A program made the position numbers and the translations under genes. The notes beneath the pieces were generated by a model. That model worked only from the letters and a program-made list of their open reading frames with translations. It did no database searches and was not told where the DNA came from. This document shows positions 42,402-51,924 of a stretch of 64,000 nt of DNA, piece after piece; the first letter of the stretch is position 1; each line of letters opens with the position of its first letter. Source of the stretch: Desulfarculaceae bacterium (GTDB lineage: Bacteria > Desulfobacterota > Desulfarculia > Desulfarculales > Desulfarculaceae); contig JAIPEN010000013.1 of the NCBI GenBank assembly GCA_021737145.1, positions 41,911-105,910 on the forward strand, read 5' to 3'.

Positions 42402-43409
42402 ATGGAGCAAGCAGCACCCCGCTCGCTGATTTTTGAGCGCCTGGGCGGCGGTAAGGCCATGTGGATAACCACCGCGGTGATGGTGGTGATCCTGGCCGTA
42501 CTGCCTTTTATCCTGCCCAACCGCTTTTACATCCGCCTGGTCAACGAGATCATGATCTACGGCCTGCTGGCCATGAGCCTCGACGTGCTCCTGGGCTACA
42601 CCGGCCTGCTCTCGTTCATGCACAACGCCTATCTGGGCCTGGGGGCCTATGCCACCGGCCTGTTCATGATCCACATCTGGCCCGAGAGCATCTGGGTGGC
42701 CATGCTGGTGGGCACCGTGTTCACCATGGCCGTGGCCCTGCCGGTGGGCTGGGTCCAGGTGCGCACCGGAGGCCTGGCCTTCGCCCTTTTGACCCTGGCC
42801 TTCGGCATGATGTTCTACACCGTGGCCTGGAAGTGGTACGACCTCACCGGCGGGGACGACGGGCTCATGGGCCTGCCCCAGCCGGACATCACCCTGTTCG
42901 GCCTAAAGCTGGCATCCAGCGGCAACTCCACGGCGATCTACCTGTTCACCCTGGCCATCCTGCTCATTTGCTTCGTGTTCACCTGGCGGGTGATCCACTC
43001 GCCCCTGGGGGCGGTGCTGGAGGCCATCCGGGAGAACGAGGAGCGGGCCTCCTTCGTGGGCATCAACGTGCGCCGCTACAAGCTCATCGGCTGGATGCTG
43101 GCCTGCGGCCTGGCCGGCACGGCGGGCAGCATCTACATCCTCTACCGGGGCTACACCGGGCCCGGAGTCATGGGGGCCTTCGAGGGGGCCGGGGTGCTGA
43201 TGATGGTGCTCTTGGGCGGCATGGGCACCCTGTGGGGGCCCTTCATCGGGGCCGCCTTGTTCATCGTGCTCAAGGATCAGCTCAGCTCCTGGACCCAGGA
43301 CTGGGAGATCTTCATCGGGGCCATCGTGATTCTCCTGGTGCTGTTCTTGCCCAAGGGGGTGGCCGGGGTGCCCGCCTTGTTCAATCGCCAATCGGGCGGG
43401 GAGGATTAG
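42402..43409 (+). CDS. livM: ABC transporter permease LivM
   Basis: Second permease of the same importer, about 335 residues. Diagnostic segments: LLAMSLDVLLGYTGLLSFMHNAYLGLGAYA, RTGGLAFALLTLAFGMMFY, and AIRENEERASFVGINVRRYKLIGWMLACGLAGTAGSIY. The start is ATG 42402, or TTG 42393 in the same frame: GAGAGGG (42381-42387) is 5 nt from the TTG and 14 nt from the ATG, so a TTG start overlapping the livH stop is possible. The frame open from 42279 lies inside livH and is not used. Confidence 0.92.
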   Translation: MEQAAPRSLIFERLGGGKAMWITTAVMVVILAVLPFILPNRFYIRLVNEIMIYGLLAMSLDVLLGYTGLLSFMHNAYLGLGAYATGLFMIHIWPESIWVAMLVGTVFTMAVALPVGWVQVRTGGLAFALLTLAFGMMFYTVAWKWYDLTGGDDGLMGLPQPDITLFGLKLASSGNSTAIYLFTLAILLICFVFTWRVIHSPLGAVLEAIRENEERASFVGINVRRYKLIGWMLACGLAGTAGSIYILYRGYTGPGVMGAFEGAGVLMMVLLGGMGTLWGPFIGAALFIVLKDQLSSWTQDWEIFIGAIVILLVLFLPKGVAGVPALFNRQSGGED

Positions 43410-43412
43410 GTC

Positions 43413-44183
43413 ATGTCCACCACGATCCTGACCACCCAAGACCTCTCCCGCGCCTTCGGCGGCGTGCTGGCGGTGAACCTGGTCAACCTGGAAGTCCGGG
43501 ACAAGATGGTCCAGTCGGTTATCGGGCCCAACGGGGCCGGCAAGACCACCCTGATCAACGTGATCACCGGCCGCCTGGCGGCCAGCGGCGGCAAGGTGCT
43601 CTACCTAGAGAAGGACATCACCAGCCGCGCGGTGCACCACCGGGTGAAGATGGGCATCAGCCGCACCTTTCAGATCACCAGCATTTTCATGGGCCTGAGC
43701 GTGTGGGAAAACGTGCGCATCGCGGTGCAGAGCCATCTGGGCGGCTCGCTGCGCATCCTCTCCGCCCGCCCCAGCCTTGGCAGCGTGAACGACAAGACCG
43801 AGGCCATCCTCAAGCGGGTGGGCCTGTATAAGCTGGCCGAGCGGCCGGCCAACCTCCTGGCCCACGGCGACCAGCGGGTCTTGGAGGTGGCCATCTCCCT
43901 GGCCAGCGACCCCAAGGTGCTGTTTTTGGACGAGCCCGCCGCGGGCATGAGCCCGGCCGAGACCGACCAGGTGAGCGAGCTCATCGCCGATTTGGGCACC
44001 GAGATGGCCGTGGTGCTGGTGGAGCACGACATGGAGGTGGTGATGAAGATCAGCCACCACATCATCGTCTTGCACCAGGGCGGGGTCATCGCCCGGGGCA
44101 CCCCCCGGGAGATCGCCTCCAACCAGGAGGTCAAGGACGCCTATCTGGGCGGCGACGATTGGGCGCCGCTGAGCAACGTGTGA
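43413..44183 (+). CDS. livG: ABC transporter ATP-binding protein LivG
   Basis: ATPase of 256 residues. Walker A IGPNGAGKTTLINVITG (about 35), LivG-type VKMGISRTFQITSIFMGLSVWENV Q-loop region (about 72-95), Walker B VLFLDEPAAGMSPAETDQ (about 168) and H-loop LVEHDMEVVM. The canonical LSGGQ signature is altered to LLAHGDQRVLEVAISLA, with 'HGDQR' as usual for LivG. Starts 3 nt after livM. Confidence 0.93.
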   Translation: MSTTILTTQDLSRAFGGVLAVNLVNLEVRDKMVQSVIGPNGAGKTTLINVITGRLAASGGKVLYLEKDITSRAVHHRVKMGISRTFQITSIFMGLSVWENVRIAVQSHLGGSLRILSARPSLGSVNDKTEAILKRVGLYKLAERPANLLAHGDQRVLEVAISLASDPKVLFLDEPAAGMSPAETDQVSELIADLGTEMAVVLVEHDMEVVMKISHHIIVLHQGGVIARGTPREIASNQEVKDAYLGGDDWAPLSNV

Positions 44184-44205
44184 AACCCCAAGACGGGGAC
44201 TTAAG

Positions 44206-44910
<705 letters not shown>

Positions 44911-44989
44911 AGCCTGCGTATTCCGGCCCGCCGGGGAAGGCGAGAGCCCCGGCCCGCCGGCCTAATAACATAAAGCTCCGGAGGTGAGC

Positions 44990-46006
44990 ATGAATCTCAA
45001 GCAACGGGTTCTGAACAAGCTGGGCGGCAAGGAAGTGGACATGAATCCGGTGGGCTGCACCACCACCTACGCGGTGGTGGCCCTGGGCGACATCATCGGC
45101 AAGGCGCGCCCAGAGGCCGACCTGGACCCCAAGACCATGGCCGAGTGGGCCCTGGCCGGCCCCAAGGAGCTGGGCTGGGAGTGGGTCAAGGCCATGGGCT
45201 GGGACATCATCCCCCTGTCCGAGGCCCTGGGGGTGGAGCTGGGCATGCCCACTCCAGACACCCAGTATTACGTCAAGGGCCACCCCTACGCCGAGAGCCT
45301 GGACGGCCTGGAGTTCCCCAGCGACTTTTTGGAGCGGGGCCGCTTCCCGATGTTCAAGGAGCAGTTCCGCATCCTCAAGGAGGCGGTGGGCGACGAGATG
45401 GTGGTCTTCGGCGAGTCCGAGGGGGCCTTCACCGCCGCGGCCAACCTGGTGGGCACCGAGGCCTTCATGAAGTGGTGCTTCAAGGCCAGGGACAAGGTGG
45501 ACCAGGTGCTGGAGGTGACCAAGGAGGCGGCCATCGCCGCGGCCAACTTCGCCTTTGACCAGGGGGCCGACTATTACGTGTTCGCCGAGCCCACCTCGGG
45601 CCCGGCCCTTTTGAGCCCCCGCATGTACAAGCAGATCGTGCTGCCCCTGGAGCAGGAGATCATAAGCAAGGTCAAGGGGCCGGTGGTGCTGCACATCTGC
45701 GCCAACACCGACTCCATCATCGAGATGATGTGCGAAACCGGCGCGGTGGGCCTGTCCATCGAGGAAAAGGCGGACATGAAGCGCGCCGCCGAGATCGCCC
45801 ACGAAAAGGGCAAGGTGGTCTTCGGCAACGTGGCCACCGCCACCACCCTGTTCAACGGCACGCCGGAGGCCTGTTATCAGGAGTCCATGGCGGCCCTTGA
45901 GAACGGCACCGACTTCCTTTGCCCGGGCTGTGGGGTGGCCCCGCTCTCGCCCATGGAAAACCTCAAGCAACTGCGCAAGGCCCGGGACGACTACTTCTCC
46001 CGCTAA
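44990..46006 (+). CDS. uroporphyrinogen decarboxylase-fold (MtaA/MtbA-like) methyltransferase
   Basis: UroD-superfamily methyltransferase of 338 residues, not a haem enzyme. It carries the zinc motif typical of corrinoid-dependent methyltransferases: HICANTDSIIEMM (about 230; His and Cys) and a third ligand in LCPGCGVAP (about 308). ATG 44990 with GGAGG 5 nt upstream is preferred over GTG 44984. It lies 79 nt after livF and leads the methyl-transfer cluster. Family knowledge: such enzymes move methyl groups between a methylated substrate, a corrinoid protein and a thiol or pterin. A second, distinct copy is at 50796-51842. Confidence 0.85.
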   Translation: MNLKQRVLNKLGGKEVDMNPVGCTTTYAVVALGDIIGKARPEADLDPKTMAEWALAGPKELGWEWVKAMGWDIIPLSEALGVELGMPTPDTQYYVKGHPYAESLDGLEFPSDFLERGRFPMFKEQFRILKEAVGDEMVVFGESEGAFTAAANLVGTEAFMKWCFKARDKVDQVLEVTKEAAIAAANFAFDQGADYYVFAEPTSGPALLSPRMYKQIVLPLEQEIISKVKGPVVLHICANTDSIIEMMCETGAVGLSIEEKADMKRAAEIAHEKGKVVFGNVATATTLFNGTPEACYQESMAALENGTDFLCPGCGVAPLSPMENLKQLRKARDDYFSR

Positions 46007-46102
46007 TCGGGGCCACCCCATTCAACCACTCCGCCCCCGTCCGCCATCCCGGCGCGGCGGGGGCGTTGTCTTGCCCCCCGTCCGGGGGTTATAAAGCTGT
46101 AG
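46007..46102 (+). terminator. interval with a GC hairpin after the first UroD-type gene
   Basis: CGCCCCC (46026-46032 region) and GGGGGCG (46058-46064 region) can pair across about 25 nt, followed by TTGTCTTG. It is a modest intrinsic-terminator candidate between the UroD-type gene and the ureohydrolase-like gene. No promoter motif stands out. Confidence 0.35.
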
Positions 46103-47164
46103 ATGAGCCACGCAGCCAAAATAGCCTTCCTGGGCTCGGCCCTGGACCCGGACGAGCGCGAGCCCGCCCTGGCCGAAAAGCTGGCCAGCCTGGGAGCCAC
46201 CCCGCCCAGCCCCTATGAGGCGGTGCTGGCCCATATCCGGGGCGAGGTGGCCCCGGAGCGCTTCCGCGAGCTGGGCGAGGCCCCGGCCGAGGCCTGGCTT
46301 TTGCCCTGCCCGGAGCCGGGCCAGGCCAGGGAGCTGAGCCTGGAGGCCATGGTGGGCTTCATAGACGCGGACGGCTGCCGCCAGGCGGCGGAGCAGATCG
46401 GCGAGTTGGCCGCCCAAGCCGGTCAGGACATCCCCTGCCTCATCGCGGTGGACCACAGCCTGGCCGGGGGGGTGATCGCCCGGCTAAGCCGCCGCCTGGG
46501 GCCGGAGAACCTGAGCCTGGTGGTGCTGGACGCCCACACCGACGCCATCCCCATGAGCGCGGTGGCCGGGGCGGTGGCCTATGACCTGGAGACCAACCCC
46601 CAGAGCGCCTACGACCCCAACGACCCTTTTCTGCGCGGCCGGCCCAACTCCTACAACGCCTCCAGCTTCCTTTTTCACCTGTTGGACGAGGGCGCGGTGC
46701 TGGCCAAGAACCTGTATCTGCTGGGCGTGGCCGACTGGCCGCCCAAGCAGGCCCTGCGCCTCAAGGACCCGCGCATGAAGGCCTACACCGGGGCCTACAC
46801 CCACCTGCCCCGCGCGGGGGTGGGGGTGGCCACCCGGAGCGACCTGGCCGGGGGCGGGGCCAAGCTTAAGGCCCTGCTGAAACGCATCAAGACGCCCTAC
46901 GTATACCTATCCCTGGACCTGGACGTGGGCGCCGGCGAGGCCATCGAGGCGGTGCGCTTCAACGACCGCCGGGGCCTGGGAAGGGCCGGGCTGATCAAGC
47001 TGGCCCATGCCCTGCGCGGGCTCCTGGACAGCGGCCCGGCCCTGGCGGGCATGGATTTGTGCGAGCTGAACCCCCGCCACCCCGGCCGGGAGCAGGCCGC
47101 CCGCCTGGCCGCGGACCTCATCGAGATAATCGCCTGGGGCCACCAGCCGGGAGGCGGGCCATGA
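46103..47164 (+). CDS. arginase/agmatinase-superfamily (ureohydrolase) protein
   Basis: Ureohydrolase-fold protein of 353 residues. The manganese-binding landmarks are present but modified: AVDHSLAGG for the usual GGDHS (about 115), VVLDAHTDAIP (about 140; DAHxD) and YLSLDLDVGAGEA (about 270) where SFDxDxxDP is normal, with the last Asp replaced. C-terminal DLCELNPRH matches the family's E-xNP. Family members hydrolyse guanidino or formimino groups. The stop overlaps the ATG of the PAS-LuxR gene by 4 nt. Its place in a methyltransferase cluster hints at a methylated guanidine or amine substrate, but this is inference. Confidence 0.82.
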   Translation: MSHAAKIAFLGSALDPDEREPALAEKLASLGATPPSPYEAVLAHIRGEVAPERFRELGEAPAEAWLLPCPEPGQARELSLEAMVGFIDADGCRQAAEQIGELAAQAGQDIPCLIAVDHSLAGGVIARLSRRLGPENLSLVVLDAHTDAIPMSAVAGAVAYDLETNPQSAYDPNDPFLRGRPNSYNASSFLFHLLDEGAVLAKNLYLLGVADWPPKQALRLKDPRMKAYTGAYTHLPRAGVGVATRSDLAGGGAKLKALLKRIKTPYVYLSLDLDVGAGEAIEAVRFNDRRGLGRAGLIKLAHALRGLLDSGPALAGMDLCELNPRHPGREQAARLAADLIEIIAWGHQPGGGP

Positions 47165-49557
47165 GCCGCCGCCTCATGTGGCTGGGCCCGTCCCTGGAGG
47201 GCGGCCAGGAGCTCTGGGAGGCCCTGGAAAGCGCCCTGAGCCCCCTGGAGATCGCCCGGGAGCCGGAGCTGGAGGCCGGGCTGGAGCGCCTGGGGGCCGA
47301 GCCCGCGGCCTGGCCGGTGGTGGTGGCCGACCTCCGGGGCGCGGGCTGGTCGGCCGGGGGGGTCTTGCCCCGCATCCGCCGGATAAGCCCGGAGATCGAG
47401 GTGGTGCTTTTGCTGCGGGCCTCGCCGGCCTGGAGCGGGGAGGAGCTGTCCGGCCAGGCCGGGCCCCTGATGCTCTGCGACCCGGTGAGCCCGGCCGGGC
47501 TGGTCTCTGCCGTGGCCAAGCTGATGGAGCTGGCCGAGGTGCGCCGGGAACACGGCCGCCTGCGCCAAAACCAGGCGGGCCGCCTCTCCCTGGCCCGTCA
47601 CAACGCCGAGACCGCCCTGAACCTGCTCTACCGCATGGGCGGGGTGGGCATCGTGGCCCTGCGGCGCGACGGCCTGGTGGCCCTGTACGACAGCGAGGTG
47701 CGCCGCCTCACCGGCTCGGTGCCCGGCGAGCGCACCCAGGTGGGCGAGTGGCTCAGTGGCATACTGGCCGAGTCCAAGCAGGTGGAGCAGGTCATGGCCG
47801 CCCTGGAGCAGGCCTGGGCCCAGGGCGCGGCCCGGGGCGAGATAAGCCTCCGCCTGGCCGCGCCGGCCGGGGCGGGGCGGATGCTGGCCATGCGCATCCT
47901 GGTCATGGTGGGCGACCAGGGCGACCCCCGCCAACTGGTGCTGGTGCTCTACGACCCGGCCGAGCGCACCGCCGCCCTGGAGTACGAACGCCTGCTGGCC
48001 TCGCCCGGCCTGGGGCTCTATGCCTATTACCCGGAGCAGGGCTTCGTGCGCTTCAACCAGGCGGCGCTCAAGCTGCTCAACCAGTCCTTCGGCCTGGAGC
48101 TGGGCCCCCAGGAGGTGCTGGGCCGGCACCCCGCGGAGCTGCCCCTGCCCCCGGCCATGGCCACGGCCTGGCAGCGCCTCCTGGATCAAACCGCCGCCGG
48201 GCGCATCCCCCAGGATCCGCCTCCCCTGGGCCTTTCTGGACAGCGCCACCTGGGCCACGCCATGCTGGCCCCGGTGGAGCGCGAGGCCGAGGGCACCGGG
48301 GTGGCCGCCTGGGTGCGCCCTCCCGGCTTCGAGGCCCTGGCCGGGCCCTCCCTGCCCGCCGGGGGGCTGACCGGCGCGGCGCTCAACGCCCTGCCCAACG
48401 CCCTGGTGCTTTTGGAGGCAGTGCGCGGCCAGGACGGGGCCATCACCGGCTTCACGGCCAGCGGGGTGAATCCGGCCGCCTGGCGCCTGCTGAGGCGGGT
48501 GGACTTTTTCCAGCCGGGCATGGGCCTTTGGGAGCTGTTCGTGGACGAGGCGGCCCGGGAGCGCATCTTCAGCGAGGCGGTGAAGGTGAGCGAGCAGGGG
48601 GGCGCGGCCGAGCTGGAGATCGGGGTGCGCCTGGGCCGGGCCCGCTCGGAGAGCCGCCTGGTGAACTTCTGGGTGGGCCGGGTGGGCGAGGGGGTGATGC
48701 TCAGGATGGCCGACGTGACCGCCCAGAGAGAGGCCGAGCGCCGCCAGCGGCAGTACCAGCATCTGTTCCAGCACATGGAAGAGGCCATCATCGTCACCGA
48801 CCTGGCGGGCATGATCATCGACTGGAACCCCGCGGCCGAAAAGATGTTCGGCTACGCCAAGGACGAGGTGCTGGGCAAGGACACCCGCATGCTCATGCCC
48901 GAGGCCCGCTCCCGGGAGCTGGCCCGCCACGGGGCCAAGGTGGTGCGCGAGGGCGACGTGTGGAAGGGCGAATACGAGTTTCAGCGCAAGGACGGCAGCC
49001 GGGGCATGGGCTCGTCGGTCATGGCCCTGTTGAGGGATGACGCGGACCGCGCCTACGGCACGGTGGGCCTGGCCCGCGACGTGACCCAGCGCCTGCGCCT
49101 GCAAGACAACCTGACCGTGAAGGGCCAGGAGTTGCAGGAAAAGAACATCGCGCTAAACACCCTGCTCCGCCACGCCGAGGAGGAGCGCCTCCGGGCCTGC
49201 CAGGCGGTGGCCGCCGACGTGGGCAAGCGCATCACCCAGCGCATCCACCAGCTCATGGACCAGGCCGAGTCGGCCGAGGTGGTGCGGGAGATGGCCGGGC
49301 TGCTCCTGAGCGACCTGGGCCAGCGCCCGGCCAGCGAAAAGATCGACCCGGCCGACCCCACCCTGACCCTCACCGAAAAGGAACTGGAGGTGGCCCGCTT
49401 GATCCGGGCGGGCAAGACCAGCGAGCAGATCGCGGGCCTGTTGGGCAAAAGCCCGGACACGGTGCGCCTGCAGCGCATTTCCATCCGTAAAAAATTGGGC
49501 CTTTCCCGCAAGGAGCAAAATCTAGTCAACTATTTGAATAGAATAGATTTAATCTGA
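47161..49557 (+). CDS. multi-PAS LuxR-type transcriptional regulator
   Basis: Cytoplasmic sensor-regulator of 798 residues. Residues 1-125 look like a receiver-type fold without clear phospho-acceptor geometry (VVVADLRGAGWS, EVVLLLRASPAWS). PAS-like segments follow at about 150, 275, 400 and 540; the last is clear (LFQHMEEAIIVTDLAGMIIDWNPAAEKMFGY). Then comes a linker helix and LuxR HTH (about 735-798: LTEKELEVARLIRAGKTSEQIAGLL ... VRLQRISIRKKLGLS). ATG 47161 overlaps the ureohydrolase stop. Directly downstream lie three phased ATAGACT repeats and a promoter for the MtrH operon, the likely target. Its end resembles the 11782-12678 regulator. Confidence 0.85.
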   Translation: MSRRLMWLGPSLEGGQELWEALESALSPLEIAREPELEAGLERLGAEPAAWPVVVADLRGAGWSAGGVLPRIRRISPEIEVVLLLRASPAWSGEELSGQAGPLMLCDPVSPAGLVSAVAKLMELAEVRREHGRLRQNQAGRLSLARHNAETALNLLYRMGGVGIVALRRDGLVALYDSEVRRLTGSVPGERTQVGEWLSGILAESKQVEQVMAALEQAWAQGAARGEISLRLAAPAGAGRMLAMRILVMVGDQGDPRQLVLVLYDPAERTAALEYERLLASPGLGLYAYYPEQGFVRFNQAALKLLNQSFGLELGPQEVLGRHPAELPLPPAMATAWQRLLDQTAAGRIPQDPPPLGLSGQRHLGHAMLAPVEREAEGTGVAAWVRPPGFEALAGPSLPAGGLTGAALNALPNALVLLEAVRGQDGAITGFTASGVNPAAWRLLRRVDFFQPGMGLWELFVDEAARERIFSEAVKVSEQGGAAELEIGVRLGRARSESRLVNFWVGRVGEGVMLRMADVTAQREAERRQRQYQHLFQHMEEAIIVTDLAGMIIDWNPAAEKMFGYAKDEVLGKDTRMLMPEARSRELARHGAKVVREGDVWKGEYEFQRKDGSRGMGSSVMALLRDDADRAYGTVGLARDVTQRLRLQDNLTVKGQELQEKNIALNTLLRHAEEERLRACQAVAADVGKRITQRIHQLMDQAESAEVVREMAGLLLSDLGQRPASEKIDPADPTLTLTEKELEVARLIRAGKTSEQIAGLLGKSPDTVRLQRISIRKKLGLSRKEQNLVNYLNRIDLI

Positions 49558-49584
49558 TATTCCCCCCTAAGAGCCTCCGATTGT

Positions 49585-49612
49585 ATAGACTTTCATAGAC
49601 TATTCATAGACT
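49585..49612 (+). promoter_or_regulatory. three helically phased ATAGACT direct repeats (probable activator site)
   Basis: ATAGACT occurs at 49585-49591, 49595-49601 and 49606-49612, spaced 10 and 11 bp, i.e. one helical turn, so three protein units would bind on the same DNA face. The last repeat runs straight into the -35 hexamer TTGACG. The site is 27 nt behind the PAS-LuxR stop and about 200 nt before the MtrH-like gene. Confidence 0.6.
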
Positions 49613-49641
49613 TGACGGCCGTAGGCCCCTTTTATCATTAT
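49612..49641 (+). promoter_or_regulatory. promoter of the MtrH/corrinoid operon
   Basis: TTGACG (49612-49617), an 18-bp spacer and CATTAT (49636-49641; four of six bases of the -10 consensus) lie in a locally AT-rich stretch. The -35 touches the ATAGACT repeats, as expected for class II activation. The 5' leader before the ATG at 49792 would be about 140 nt. Confidence 0.5.
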
Positions 49642-49791
49642 ATCTTCGCATAACAAAAACTCGACCGGGTCCCTGCTCCCGGCTCCCTTTGCATTTTGCC
49701 CTTCATCTAGTCGAACGCACCATTGAACCTTTGGGCAACACCCCTGACGGGAGCACCGCGGCCCCGGCCACCCCAGAGAGAGGGAGGGTTC

Positions 49792-50745
49792 ATGTTCCGT
49801 TTTGATACCGAACAAAAAGTCGTGGAGGTGGGAGGGGTCAAGTTCGGCGGCCAGCCCGGCCAATACCCCACCGTGGTGGTGCCCTCCATCTTCCAAAAGG
49901 GCGACCGGGTCTTTGAGGGGGCCAAGCGCAAGGAAGGCTTCAACCAGGAAAAGGCCACCGAGATCATCAAGCAGGCCGAGAAGATTTCGGCCGAGGCCGG
50001 GGTGCCGGTTATGGCCGACATCGTGGCCAACACCGGCAAGGAGTTCCAGAGCTTCCTGGACTTCTTCGTCAGCGTGACCGACATGCCCTTTTGCATCGAC
50101 GCCTGGCAGATGAAGCCCAAGCTGGAGGGCGCGGCCTACTGCGCCGAAAAAGGGCTGCTGGACCGCATGTTCTACAACAGCCTGACGGTGTGGGAGGAGG
50201 ATCTGGCCACCGAGATCAAGGAGATCAGCGACATCGGCGTGAAGCACGTGTTGCTGGTGGCCTTTGACATGGCCGACCAGATGCCCACCGGCCGCGTCAG
50301 CGGCACCCAGAAGCTGCTGGACGCCATCGACAAGGCCGGGGCCAGCTTCGAGTCCCTGTTCGTGGACACCTCGGTGATGAACGGCCCGGCCACGGGCCTG
50401 TGCTCCCTGGCCAACAAGCTGGTCAAGGAGAAGTGGGGCCTGCCCGCGGGCAGCGCGCCTTCCAACGGCTCCTACATGTGGAAGGCGGCCCGGGACATGT
50501 GGGGCTTCAAGGGCTGGGCGGGCAGCGACGCCGCCCTGGAGGGCCTGAGCGCCTGTTTGTACCACGACATCATCTTCAGCGGGCCCATGGCCGGCTCGGA
50601 CCGGGTGATCCCGGCGGTGGCCATGGCCAACGCCTACGAGGCCACCATGGTCTTCGGCGAGTCCAAGGAGCTGCCGGTGGACCCCGGCCATCCCCTGTAC
50701 AAGTGCTTCCCGGAGTTCGTGGAGCAGCTCAAGGGAATGATGTAA
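49792..50745 (+). CDS. MtrH-like methyltetrahydrofolate/corrinoid methyltransferase
   Basis: Protein of 317 residues of the tetrahydromethanopterin S-methyltransferase subunit H family. In bacteria this family moves a methyl group between a corrinoid protein and a reduced folate. Recognisable: VKFGGQPGQYPTVVVPSIFQKGD (about 14-36), MADIVANTGKEFQSFLDFFV, FCIDAWQMKPKLEGA, FVDTSVMNGPATGL and GSAPSNGSYMWKA. ATG 49792 with AGGGAGGG upstream is chosen over the longer frame at 49723. It is followed by a UroD-type methyltransferase, a corrinoid protein and an activator, the complement of an MtoABCD/Odm-like demethylation system. Confidence 0.87.
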   Translation: MFRFDTEQKVVEVGGVKFGGQPGQYPTVVVPSIFQKGDRVFEGAKRKEGFNQEKATEIIKQAEKISAEAGVPVMADIVANTGKEFQSFLDFFVSVTDMPFCIDAWQMKPKLEGAAYCAEKGLLDRMFYNSLTVWEEDLATEIKEISDIGVKHVLLVAFDMADQMPTGRVSGTQKLLDAIDKAGASFESLFVDTSVMNGPATGLCSLANKLVKEKWGLPAGSAPSNGSYMWKAARDMWGFKGWAGSDAALEGLSACLYHDIIFSGPMAGSDRVIPAVAMANAYEATMVFGESKELPVDPGHPLYKCFPEFVEQLKGMM

Positions 50746-50795
50746 CCCCGCCCAGGCGGGACAGCCGATCTTTATAAGGAGAGAGGACCGAACCC

Positions 50796-51842
50796 ATGAC
50801 TCCCAAGGAACGGGTACAAAAGTTTTTCAAAAAAGAGGCCATCGACACCATGCCCGTGTTCAGCGGCATGGGCACCGTGACCATCCAGGCCATCGAGCAG
50901 ATGGGGGTGCGCTTCGCCGAGATCCACACCGACCCCGAGCTGATGGGCAAATCGGCCATGCTCAGCGCCGAGATGTGGGGCTTCGACGGGGTGGTGGTGC
51001 CCTATGACATGTGCATCCCGGCCGAGGCCATGGGCCGCGGAGCCACCCTGTACAGCGACGTGGAGGGCATCCTCTACCCCACGGTGCCCACCAAATGGGC
51101 CTCCATGGACGAGGTGGAGCTGCCCGACGACTACAGCACCCTGTTCAGCCAGGCGCGCATGCCGGTGGTGGACGGGGCCCTCAAGTACTGCCTGGACTAC
51201 GACGGCGGCAAGTACGCGGTGGGCGGCTGGGCCCTGGGGCCCTTCACCCTGGGCGGCCAGATCATCGAGCTGGACGTGCTTTTGAAAGGCTTGGCCAAGG
51301 ACAAGGCCAGGGTCACCGCCTTTTTGGAGTCCATGACCGAGTACGTGATCACCATGGTCCGGCACTACCAGGACCTGGGGGTGGACTACATCAACATCCG
51401 GGAGATGGGCTCGGGCACCGACCTATTGAGCCCGCGCATGTGGAAGACCCTGATCAAGCCCAACCTGGACAAGGTATTCGCGGCCGTCGACGTGCCGGTG
51501 ATCAACCACATTTGCGGCGGCACCGACCTGATCGTGGAGATGATGGGCGACTGCGGGGCCGACGCGATCAGCGTGGACCAGAAGAACAACATCGTGGAAA
51601 GCCGGGCCAAGCTGGGCGACGACGCCCTGATCCTGGGCAACTTCGACCCCTACAAGACCCTGGTGCAACTGGACGCGGCCGATGTGGACGCGGCGATCAA
51701 GGCCTGCGTGGACGGCGGCGTGGACGCGGTGTGGCCGGGCTGCGACATCTGGCCCGATGTGAAGGCCGAGAACATGAAGGCCTATGTGGAAGCGGTGCAC
51801 AAGTACGGCGGCGCCGCCACTCCGGCGGTGGGCCGCCTGTAA
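50796..51842 (+). CDS. UroD-superfamily corrinoid-dependent methyltransferase
   Basis: Methyltransferase of 348 residues. Zinc-site motif INHICGGTDLIVEMM (about 235; His and Cys as in MtaA/MtbA and MtoB/OdmB-type enzymes), followed by third-Cys region VWPGCDIWPD (about 310). VGGWALGPFTLGGQIIEL at about 145-162 lines the barrel. It probably transfers a methyl group from the growth substrate to the corrinoid protein encoded 83 nt downstream. Whether the donor is an O-methyl aromatic, a methylamine or another compound is not readable. GGAGAGAGG precedes the ATG. Confidence 0.87.
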   Translation: MTPKERVQKFFKKEAIDTMPVFSGMGTVTIQAIEQMGVRFAEIHTDPELMGKSAMLSAEMWGFDGVVVPYDMCIPAEAMGRGATLYSDVEGILYPTVPTKWASMDEVELPDDYSTLFSQARMPVVDGALKYCLDYDGGKYAVGGWALGPFTLGGQIIELDVLLKGLAKDKARVTAFLESMTEYVITMVRHYQDLGVDYINIREMGSGTDLLSPRMWKTLIKPNLDKVFAAVDVPVINHICGGTDLIVEMMGDCGADAISVDQKNNIVESRAKLGDDALILGNFDPYKTLVQLDAADVDAAIKACVDGGVDAVWPGCDIWPDVKAENMKAYVEAVHKYGGAATPAVGRL

Positions 51843-51924
51843 GCCAATCAAACGCCCGGCCCCCGGACGCGGGGGCCGGGAGACAAGAACACGCAAAACT
51901 TTTCTGCAGGAAAGGACTGAGCAC

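Noticed and set aside
44990..46006. Haem-pathway uroporphyrinogen decarboxylase (HemE)
   Set aside because: The HICANTD and CPGC zinc-site motifs and the neighbouring corrinoid genes identify a methyltransferase-type UroD homologue; the same applies to 50796-51842.
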